This document shows, in pieces, positions 50,501-62,500 of a stretch of 64,000 bases of DNA. Location of the stretch: the NCBI RefSeq assembly GCF_018139145.2, contig NC_059474.1, positions 43,418,344-43,482,343 on the forward strand. The letters run 5' to 3'. Both the position numbers and the translations under genes were made by a program. The notes beneath the pieces were generated by a model. It was not told the DNA's origin. It saw only the letters and a list, made by a program, of their open reading frames with translations, and did not search any database. This stretch comes from Gymnogyps californianus (taxonomy: Eukaryota; Chordata; Aves; Accipitriformes; Cathartidae). Within the stretch, counting starts at the first letter, position 1. Each line of letters opens with the position of its first letter.

Positions 50501-53500
50501 CCAGGTAACTTCATAGACTGTAATGGTTCTACTGTAACTGGATCTGTAGTTGAATATCAACAGTGTTTTCTTAAGCATTGAATAGTGTGTAGAAGATCTA
50601 TATTGAGCTTATTTTATTTGGTATTGTGCCATAAGATTTGGAACTGTCTGTTCTTGCTTCAGATATTAATCTTCTTTAGTTCCATGGATACATTTCTCTG
50701 CTTGATGTGAGGGCTAGCTGGCACAATAGGTCACTTCCCCTTTAGTAAGTAGAACTTTATATGGCTGCAAAGATACCCTTTGAAACATGCATCAAGATTC
50801 ATTTGTTCTAGTTATGTCTGCTTGAGGCCTTAGACATCTCTGAGAGGTACCTGCTGTTCAATTCATCACATCAACTGAACTCTGCATGTTAAAAATAACT
50901 GTTAAAAGCTAGGTGATGAGCAGCTGCTCTCTAACAGGCCCAAATGTGCTACTTTAGAAAAGGAAATCTTTGAGACTGCAGAGGTGGATGAAAACTATTC
51001 TGTTTGTTGTTATGGTATTACTGATCACCTCTGAAGGCAACAGTTTCAGATACTGAATTGCTTGTCCTTGCTAGCACAGCTGAGACCACCAGTGGCTACA
51101 CTGAATTTGGCTCTGAAGTAATTTCTTGAAGGATTGACCTTATGCTTTTCTGCATGTTAGCAACCTGCCCACTGGCTGATTTAGTGTTATAGCAGTTTGA
51201 TACCTTTGTGTGTAGATTGGATGTTATTAGGGAGAGGGGATGCTAAAGTGGCGCTCAGGCAGAAGAGGGAGGATATAACTCACAGCCTGCAGAATATGAA
51301 GTCAATAGCAAAAGGAAGGAAGAGTACAGTGAACTGTAAAACCAATATCAATCACTTCAGTGCCTCATTTTTCAAGCACAGTAGAGTTAAGAATTTTTGA
51401 AGATTATTTCTGGAAAGTGTATATCATCCTTCCTTGAGGATCAGGACTACGAGGGGAGGGAGGAAGTGATTGTTTTGTAAGAAATTTTCTTCCCTTGAAG
51501 AGTGGAAATTATTTGTCTCTTTTTCTATGTGAATTCAACTGGTGTACGATGATTGTTTGCTCTTGGCTACATAGTTATTGTAAGGGTGTTTGGTACCCCA
51601 AATAAAGTATATTATATTTCAGGATCCGAGGATCTCAAAAGGTCTGTTGCAAAAGCTTGTGGTGATAGAAGGGATATGTTGGCAAGTTTAATGTCTTGCT
51701 CAGAAGGGCTCTAGATCAGTCAGTGCATTTTGGACCTACTTTTACTTTTGCAGGTGCTTGTTTCTGATTATAACTTTTGCAAAGTTGGGGGAATTCTAGG
51801 AATAACTGAAGTTTTCAGGAATAACTGAAAATATTTCTTTCAAGAAATTGAAAAAGTAGTGAGATCTCCATCCTTGGAGATAGTAAAAACTCGGCTGAAC
51901 ACAGCCTGAGTGACCTGATCTAGTGGCACATGTTTCTAGCAATGAGTTGGATTAATTGACATCCAGACATCCCTGACAACCTAAATTATTATGTGATTTT
52001 CTGATCTTCTTGTGTATGTTGTAACATGTAATGCATTCCTATACAGCTTTTGGGATCAGATGTTGTAACCAGACGTGTCCATGAACATTAAATTTGGTAT
52101 GTCTTAGGGTATACAGGCATTTTTAAAAAATACAGTGCTTCACAGAATTTGGGATCACACTCAGTCTTTATATTGAATTTTGCTTTGCAACCGTGATTCG
52201 TTGCACAAGGGGTCAGGGCAGGCTGAAGAAAAGAGACATAAATATACGATGAGAAGGCTCTGGCAGGCAATAGCTTGAAGAGGCTGAGCTTTGCCTGCTA
52301 GACAGTTTTGTTAGCTCTTCTGACAACAAAAACAACACCACCACCACCACCAGCTATGGAAGACATATTATTTTTAGAACTTAGTCTCCTTTGAAGAGTT
52401 ACAAGCGTAACCCTAACATAAGGCTCTACAGTGTAGATTTCTGCAAGAAATTATTTAAAAATCACCTGCACTTTCATATGTTTTTCAGCGCTTGCAGAGT
52501 TCCACAGAGCAAAAGATGTGCCATTTTCTTAATCTCTTGCTAGCTTTCAAACCAACTTGAATTTTCATTTGACCTTATAGACAGGAGAAAGTAATGATCA
52601 GAATATAAGCAACTATGCTATTGAAGTGGGTCCAGCTCGCTTTCAGCTACAATACATGGATTATTACTTGCTCAGAGAAGAGAGAAATGATCCAGATCCC
52701 CGAGTGCAACATTTCATACCAGACACATGGCAGGTAATGAGACACAAACTTTTTGCATAAAGTTAATGGAAATGATCTTTGATTTTTAATTTTTTTTTTC
52801 CATTTAAAAATACACATTATTATACTACTTGTCAAAAATAGTGTTGTTTAACAAATTTAATTTTGTAATAAGTTTAACAAATTCAGTAGATCATTTTGGA
52901 CTGTATTCCGTGTTCTTTCTACACTCAGAGCTGTTCTACAGAGAGCTTGGCCCAAGGAATTCAATATAAGAAATGCCGAATCCATGGGATTTCACTGCTT
53001 ATTACCATATTTGATGGTGGTAATGCTCCATTTGGATAATCTCTGATTGTTCATCCTCTGCTCATTTATCCCTAAAGAATTACCCAACAGGGAAGAAAAC
53101 AGATTAATAAACCCTGTATGCTAGGAGCAGAAGAGAGATTTGGACAGTATTGATGTAAATATTATAATGCAAGGAAAAAAATACTGCCTTGTATAAAACA
53201 ATGAAGTTTTTGGAACTAAATTATACACTGCTGAGTTAACTGGTTTTATTTTTTAATTTGAAAATGTCCAGGTTTGGACTCAGAATGTTCTGGTGTCAGT
53301 ATCTCAGACCAAATAATTGAAATAGACAAGTTATAATTTGTAGTTCCATTTTTTTTCCACTAACAGTTTAAGAGAAAATAATACAGTCATAAAACGACTA
53401 GGTTAACTCTGACTTTGTGTAGTCTAAAATCTGTATATAAAGTCTATATGCAAAAATAAGAGATGTTTTCACAGAAAGAGCTGGTTTACTGAGTAAGAAC

Positions 53501-56500
53501 TTCATAACAAGACATTTTGACATAAGTAACTGCTTTTCTCTTAGCGAGAACTTCTTGATGCTGTAGATAATAATGAGTCTGCGGTGATTGTCGCTCCCAC
53601 TTCATCAGGAAAAACATATGCATCATACTATTGCATGGAAAAAGTTCTGAAAACGAGCAATGAAGGAGTAGTTGTGTATGTTGCTCCTACAAAGGTAAGG
53701 CTGCATCCTACTACATATTCTGTGTGTAAGACTGTGATATTTCTCAGTATGATTCTGAAACTGTTTGGGGTAACTTGTTACACAAATTTAGTTGATATAT
53801 ATTTTTGTTGTTAGAAATGGAATCTTTACATTCTGTTTTACCTTTGCATTTGTTACAAACAGCATGTTTACAAAAAAAAAAATCTTCAAAATATTTAAGC
53901 TAATGTGGAATTTTTGTCTATTAATATCTGTATAGCTAATTGAAAGTCAGAAACACTAATATATACAAAAGTGCTATAAAGTAGCATGTTAAGTAAATGA
54001 TGAGAGTACCAAAAGCCTACCAACATGGTGAAAGTAATATGAGAACAGAACAAGGACCAAGCAAGTCAAGTTGTCTTTTGCTAATTGAATTCACCATTAG
54101 ATGCTTCAAGAGAAAATTTATGAAACTCTAGGCAGTGGGGTATTTTTTAATGAGAGTTCTATCCTAATAGTTAAAAATTGACTTAAGTGCTGAGGCACAA
54201 TGTTTTGATTTCTTCCAAAACTTATTTTAAAGTTCAGTGATATGATTTTTGGATAGTGAATTACATGTGCTGTTATAGAAAACAATCCATAAAGATTGTT
54301 ATTGAATAAGTAAAATCAATTTTTTTGTGGTTATACTCAGGGTTGGGCATCAAAATAATCTTTTCATTTGAATATCAATCTGGGTGCAGAAATATATTTT
54401 ATACCTGCAGCCACAGGACTTTGAGATACTTAAAGTGCTTGTAGATGCACTGGAATGTGATCTATTTTTAACTGCTGTGAAAATAATTAAAATACAGAAT
54501 TAATAATGTATAACTCACTTTACACAACACTAAATTTCTTTGAAAGCGTTTGAGTATGATTGAAAATCAAGTACCATATCTTTTTAAAGTTAACATTATT
54601 GACAGTCTAGACTTAATAGTACATTACATAGTACATTATAGTCTAGTACATCAATATCAGTGCCAAAATTGAATGCTTTTATATGTCTTGGAATATCATA
54701 TGCCTTTAGACATACACTGTCTAGTTTTGTTAATGACCTGCTTTATTTAAGGCCCTTGTAAACCAAGTGGTGGGAACTATATACAGTCGATTCACCAAGA
54801 AACTTCCGGATGGATTGGTAGTGTGTGGAGTCTTCACGCGAGATTATCGCAATGATGTCATGAATTCTCAGGTATATTTTTATGGATGTTTTAACACATA
54901 ATAATAATGACTTCTGCATTCCATCTGGCTTCTGAAAATGTTAATTCCAATTATAACAATTGTGCCATTACTAAATACAAAGTTCAGGAAAAATCTAACC
55001 ATACCTGTACTGCTTACTAGAAACTTTCAGTCTATGGCATACAACCTTACCTATTTATCCTTAGGGAACATGCAGTTGATTACTTGCTCTGGTTAAAAGA
55101 AAAAAACATTAAAATCCTTTGGTTGCTAGCATACAGCAGATGCCTTACAGAAGTCCAGATAGAATACATCAGTAGCTTTTCCCTTGTCCATTAATGTAGT
55201 CACTCCATCATAGAAGGCCACTAGGTTGGTCTCTGTTGTAGTGGGGAGCCCAGAACTGGACACAGGACTCTAAGTGTGGCCTCATCAGTGCTGAGTAGAG
55301 GGGAAGGATCCCCTGCCTTGATTTGCTGGCGACACTCCTCCTTAATGCAGCCCAGGATGCCATTAGCCTTCTTTGCCACAAGGGCACATTGCTGCCTCAT
55401 GTTCAACTTGGTGTCTGCTGGGACCCTCAGGTCCTTTTCTGCAGAGCTGCTTCCCAGCTGGATGGCCTCCAGCATACACTGGTGCATGGGGTTGTTCCTC
55501 CCCAGGTACAGGACTTTGCACATCTCCGTGTTGAACTGCATGAGGTTCCTGTCAGCCCATTTCTCCAGCCTGTCTAGGTCCCTCTGAATGGCAGTACGAC
55601 CCTCTGGCATGTCAGCCACTCCTCCCAGTTTGGTGTCATCAGCAAACCTGCTGAGGGTACGCTTTTCCCCATCATCCAGATCATTAATGAAGATGTTAAA
55701 CAAGATCAGACCCACTATTGACCCCTGCGGTACACCGCTAGTTACTGGCCTCCAGCTAGACTTTGTACCCCTAATCACCAAGCTCTGGGCCCAGTCTTCC
55801 AACCAGTTTTCAGTTCACCTCACTGTCTGCTTATCTGGCCCATACTTCAACAGCTTGTCTGTGAGGATCTCATGGGAGATGTTGTCAAAAGACTTACTGA
55901 AGGCAATATCCACTGCTCTCCCCCCTCATCTACCAAGCCAGTCGTTTCATCATAGAAGTTGGTCAAGGTTGGTCAAGCATGACTTCCCCTCAGTGAATTC
56001 ATGCTGAATACTCCTGATGACTTTCTTGTTCTTCATGTGCTTGGAAATGATTTCCAGGATTAGTTGCTCCATCACCTTCCCAGGGATCAAGGTTGATCAG
56101 CCTGTAGTTTCTTGCGTCCTCTTTCTTGCCCTTCTTGAAGATAGCAGTGACAAATCATTCATTCATTCTTGCTTACCTTGAAATCAAATACATATATATT
56201 TTTAAATGCTTTTTAAATATAGAATCTACTTGTAGTTGATTAGTCAGCTTACTTGAAAATAATGCTTTACAAACCTTTCTTCTTAGATACTAGTGACTGT
56301 GCCTCAATGTTTAGAAATCTTGATGCTGTCTCCTCGTTGCCAGAAATGGACCAAACGGATACAATATGTTATATTTGATGAGGTAGGCATCTTTTAATAG
56401 TAACCAATTTAACAAATATACGAAAAATCTTGAGGAAAAATGCTGGTGACCCAATTTTTCACTACATACATTACTGCTGGTAAAAAAACAACTTTCAAAA

Positions 56501-59500
56501 ATATTATTTCAGACTTACTTGCTTTTTCCTGTTCGCTGATAGTGTTTATGTACGCCAGTGAAAGAACTTAAAACTCTATTGGTCCTCAAGAGGACATACA
56601 GTTCAGTCAAAGCTACAAGGAACTTCCTTTATTTCTCTCCAGCCAGTCAACTGAAAAACTAAAAGCCACCACTGTAGTCTCAGTGGCACAAATAGAGCAT
56701 TCCAAACTAGGATCATACACATTTCACATCATATGGTATTTGTCAGTCTTTCCAGGGAAAAAGTCAATGATTAATCTTGCTAAATTTAAAATTCCTACTG
56801 TATTCTTTCTTGTATATAGAATTAATTGCTAATGATGCCAGTGAGTATCTAGGGTGCAAACGGTGAATGTAGTATTGAAATTTAGACTAATGTGCTATCC
56901 AGGGAAGTCTGGAGAGGGTTTTACTGGACATTTGATTTGGATCTCATGGTCATTTGCTACAACGTAAGAATTATTCAGTACTGATCTTGCCAAACTTTTG
57001 ATTTTTGCAAAACACAAACCAACTCCTGTTATGCGTGACCTTTGATAAGGAACATTTCTTCTTTTCTTTTAATCCTTTTTCCCAAAAACATAGGTCCATT
57101 GTCTTGGCGGTGAAATTGGAGCAGATGTTTGGGAGCATCTTCTGGTGACAATTCGATGTCCATTTTTGGCACTCTCTGCTACTGTCAGTAACCCGGAACA
57201 CCTAACTGAGTGCGTGTGGAATTTTCTTGCTCACAAGAGCGTATTTAAATTGGATATGAGCTGTTTTAGATAGAGAGGTCAATTACTATTGGGATGCAAC
57301 TGATTTGGATTTATATTGTTATATGTACTATGCTACCCTTACTCCCCCAATTGACACAAAATAATACTGTAACTCTTAACTCTGTAATGAGAACAAGCAC
57401 TACTATTCCTTCAGACCCTGTAATTGAGCTGTGCAGAGGAATTTAGGAGGCTTTTACATCTATTTGGATTGCCAAAGCCTGATAAGCACACTTGTCCATC
57501 ATCAATCAGTGAAGACACCTGCACTATATTTTTATATATAATGGTGCTATTTCACATTTTTCATTTGCACCCTGGGATAAGCTGGAGAAAATTGCACTGA
57601 AGATGGTGAGAGGGTGACTGGAAATTCTATAGGAGAAATTGAGCAGATTGTAGTAATTCATCTATTATAGCTGTAGCAATTTTCTTAAAATATATTTTAC
57701 AGCTCTTATTTTCATTTTATTCTTGCACTGTAGGTGGTTACAATCTGTGAAAAGGTATTGGCAACATGCTGAGAATACAATAGAAGGAAGCTCTACAAAC
57801 TCTGAAAAGAACTTTACAAGAAAATGTAAAGTGAAATCTAAAGTACAAGAACAAAAGAAATCATATCGTGTTAGACTAGGTGTGTATCAGAATATTTTGT
57901 AACTAAGAAATAAATTCTAGTGTAATTTCTGCAAAAAGTTTAATCATGGTGTGTGAACTTAAGTGTATTTTGTTTTGGTTTTTCTTTTAAATAAAAACAA
58001 ATCTTGCAGGATTAAGTACTTGCTTTTTAAAACAACCAAGTGCATCATGACAGCATTTTTGTCTCTTCACAGTCTTGTATGAAGAAAGATACAATGATTT
58101 GGAAAAGTATGTGTGTTCTCTAAAGGGCAGTGATTTTATCATTGAACATTGTCATCCATGCGCTGCATTAACAGTCAATCATGTAAGCATAATACTGGCA
58201 TCAGTATTGTTTAGCAACTGTTACATTTAGGCAACATGAGTTCCATCAAAATTATTCCTTTATTTTTCTTTTGTTTAAACTCTTTGCAGATTGAGAACTA
58301 TGGTATTCCTTCAGATCTTTCTCTGTCTCCACGAGAGAGCATCCAGCTTTATGACACAATGGTAAAGGTCTGGCAAAAGTGGCCAAGGGCACAGGTGTGT
58401 ATACACAGCTGTGGGCAAAATATATCAAAATAAATAGATAACAAAGTACTGCAATGTTTTATATTAATGTTGTTTTCCAGGAGCTGGATCCTGAGGAGTT
58501 TGTCTCTTTCAAGAATAAAGTAGTAATAAAAAAGGCAGATGCGAGGAAATATGAACAGGAACTAAAGAAAGAACTAAGCAAATGGATTGTGCTTGGTCAA
58601 AGACAGAAGGTAACAGTTGTTACAGGGCGCTTTCTTAAGATTGTGTACAGCTTTAATAATAATTATATGCAATAATATAATTGTGGGAGTTTCTCCTCCC
58701 ATAATTATTATTTATCAGGTTTAACTGCTGCTGTACTTGAAAGATAAGCACTAATATTTGTGGCATTTCCATAAGCATTCTCAAGGTGATGTTTTCACAA
58801 GCTTCTCTGGGAATCAGACTTCTGATACTGCTGTGAGATTTCAACTCCTGATTCCTTTAGATACCTCCTACAATTAGTGAGAATATTGTACCATTGTTCT
58901 GCTTTTTTTAGTCTACCTCTTTTTTGCTGCTCATTTGAAACCTTCTGTGTAACCACAGACAGTATGTGTGTTTCCATGTAAAAGATAGAAATTAAAGCAA
59001 TGAGCAGAAAATCAAGTCCTTCATTGGAGGCCACCTCTTCCTGTATCATAAAAGGAATATGAGGAGGTGGTGATTAGACAACAAAGAAAAAATAAAGAAT
59101 GTTTGGGGAAAACCCAAATTTCTTGAAATATGACACTTAAATGTGAAAATATATCCTAATTAGTTAGTGATACTTTATTATTTGCACAATGATGGTAGCC
59201 ATGAATGCTACAACAATTTGCATTTTGAGCTCTTACCAAAGTCATTTGATAACTTGCAGACCGTTTAGTCTGTAAACTATATGTGGCTATTGCAGTTCCG
59301 AATGATTTAAAAAATATGAGCTGATAGAAGTTGACACAGGAAAATGGAGTCTTCATATCTGTTAGCCTGCAGCCAGAAGTTTCTGCCATTAAAATCTCCA
59401 CAATAATACTACTTTGGTCAGGTGAATGAGCTACTGGAGCACCTTAAGCCAAAACCTGTGGATTGCTCAGAACAGGAAAAATGGAAGCATTTTGCAAGCT

Positions 59501-62500
59501 TTGTTGATAAATTACATGAGATGGATAAGTTGCCTGCCATATTTTTTATGTAAGTACAGTCCATGTATTATATGTGTATTGCCTATATTCAGAAAAATGA
59601 GTATTGGAGATAAGCATTGATATGGCTTGGCAAATGCCATTTATGTGGTATTTGTTACCTTTGCATTAAAACATACAAAGTAAAGGCCTACAAGCTCTAT
59701 CAACCCATGTATCTTTATGGCACTAAAGATTTAGCTGAAATAAAACTGGGAGCATTTAATTACTGTGTGGAAAGGGTAGAATCCATGGGTGATATCTGAG
59801 AAAATTACAAGAAACTGAATCACATTAAAATGAGAGCCAGATTCTCAGTTGCTTTGCCCCAGAGTAGTCAGTAAAACTTGTGGAAAGTGTATGCTGTTTA
59901 TTTAGAGGTACAAATGGTGTATGGGCCAGATTTGCTAGGGAAAAGGGTGGAATGAGGTTCTATGAATGTGCGCGTTTGTCACATGGTGATGGTTCCACTG
60001 CATAGCCTCTAACAATCTCATCTTACATCCAGTGACATGCGTCAAACTGTTTTGCATATGTGTGAGATGTAACTACATAGCATCAAATAGGCACAACTTT
60101 GAGCCTACTGACAATATTGTTATTGTCAGTGATATTGCTAATATTAGTAAAGTAGGCATGTACCTCAATGTTGGACTTAAAAAGAAGCTGCTTATCAGTA
60201 AACAGTTGTCTAGTGCCTATTCTCACTGTAATAATGCATAGGAACAGTCATGTAAAAATGGAAAGTTTTCTCATCTCAGTGTGAAGCCTTGCCCTTCCTT
60301 ACATTGTACACTAGGGCTAGAATGCTCACTGCCATTTCAGTTCTCACATGCTTGATGCTGATAAAAACGCATTTCTAAAAGAACTCTAGAAAGGAAGAAG
60401 CAAAAAGTGAATATATATATTGATGACACATCTCAAATTACTCTAGTCACTGGTAAATTCTTTTTTTCTATTTCTCAGTGAATGGTCTAGTTGTAAATTA
60501 ATGTTATGGCTGATTTCAAGCTGAAACTGGCAGTTTTCAAAAGGACTCTTAGATATTTGTAATTCCTTCAAATAAGGAATAATTTCAGGGCTGCTGTATG
60601 AACTGCAACATCATTTTGGGGCACTCCATAGGAAGTTCCAAGGTAGCTTCTCCTTAGGGGAGATGGATAAGTGCCTTCCTCTCATTTACCCTGGAATGAT
60701 GGATCCTTAGAAATTCTTGCTGACTTACGGCTCTGACAAGGGACTGTGAGTAGAGTATGAATATCCTAGACAATTGATAAGTGATCATGATGAGACAAGA
60801 ACACATCCCAGACCAGTGAACACGGAGGCAGAACCTAGTGGTATCAAGCTGGGGGATGAGGTACAGAAATCTGTTATCTAAGAGTCTTTTAAGGCACAGG
60901 TATAGTGTGACAGCACTTGGTAGACCTCCCCAGTGTCTTTGTAGAGAGACAAGGGACAAGAGTCAGACAGAATTTAAAAAAAAAAAAAAAAAAAAAAAAT
61001 CTCTAGTTAAATGTCCCAGTCCTGAGAAATTATGATGGAGATGAAGGGGATGAGTAGCCCTCACAAGTAGCAGACAGTGACTTGGAGTAATAGATTGATA
61101 TTTATGCTTCATTGGTGCTGGTAAGCTTTTTTCCCCTAAGCCGTTATTGATGAATGAGGTTGCAAAGCAGGCATCCTGTATGGTGTTATGTTAGCATGGA
61201 ATTAATGGAGACTCCTGAGAGAGCAGGTATCAGAGCTGTAGAAGCCAAATTGCTATCACAGCCATTGGTGGTAGGGGAAAAAACAGTACTTAGAGTTTGC
61301 TTTTCTTTTCTTAGAGCCACCAAGGAAAAGAACAGGCTGGCACCACTTTAGTGCTCCTTATGGCTGAATAAACTCAATGGTAGAGAGAAATTAGATCATT
61401 CAGTCTGAGCTTCAAAGGGGGGAAAAAAAAAAGAGTAAATGTCAAATGACTGTTATTGAGCTCTGTCATCCGTGAAGATGTGAAAAGCTTACGTTAAAGA
61501 GAGGTTACCTCTTAGCCTTAAAATCTGTATCCTTTTATCCAGAAAGGCCAAATAAAGTCCTTCAATTTTTACTCCTGTTCTTGGTGACTGCCAGATTTGA
61601 ATGACTTGTGAATATTCTAATGGACTAGGATGCAACCTCACCCCATGTGTTGCCAACACCTTGTATGGTGTTAGTTAACAGGATCTGCCTGCTACAAGAA
61701 TAAAAAAAATACTTCTTGAGAGTGAAGCTGGAGCAGTCTTCATCCCAGTTAAACTCCAAACACTCCAATACTGAAAAAGCTATGAGGAAGAACAGCTATG
61801 TAGAAGACCAAGAAAGAAGAGGCACTGATTCTCAGCTGGGTAGTTGAGAAGAATTAAAATGCTACAGTTTGCTTTATCTGTATGTCCAAGTATCCAGCTT
61901 AGGGAAAGGTAGAGTTGAGCATACTTTCTATAGATAATTTATTGACAGAACCATTTTACATTTTACCACTTAGTTTTGGAATAATAGCAGTTTGAAAGTG
62001 AATGCGGACTATGATTTGGAGATGGAATAGGGATACGCTTCTAATGATTAGATTCTAACTATTGTCAGATGATAAGGCTCACTGAATATTATTGTAACAG
62101 CATTACATATAAATAAAAACTCTATTAGAGTTCATCTAACTGATGCATATTATATATTATTTACTTTAAGATTTAACGTGGATTCAGTGGAATGTGCAGC
62201 CAGGAATGTATTCCTCAATTTGCTGAAAAGACAAAAAAGTGAACAATACCCTAATACTGAGAGGGAAAAAGAACGTTTAAGGGATGAACTAAGAAAAGTG
62301 AAAAAAATGCTAATAAAATTCGATCCTCAGTAAGTATTATAACTATATATTATTAAAATCTTACGTATTATCACAAAATTACGCGCTGTCATAACTTATT
62401 TCTGGGGAATGTACCTTTCAGCAGCACATTCATCCAGCTTGCAGTATAGTAGTCCCTGCTCCTTTTTGTGCTCTAGCAACCCACACAGTAGGAGCAGCTG

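Noticed and set aside
60963..60999. Processed pseudogene ending in poly-A
   Set aside because: No coding homology, TSD or poly(A) signal was found before the A run.
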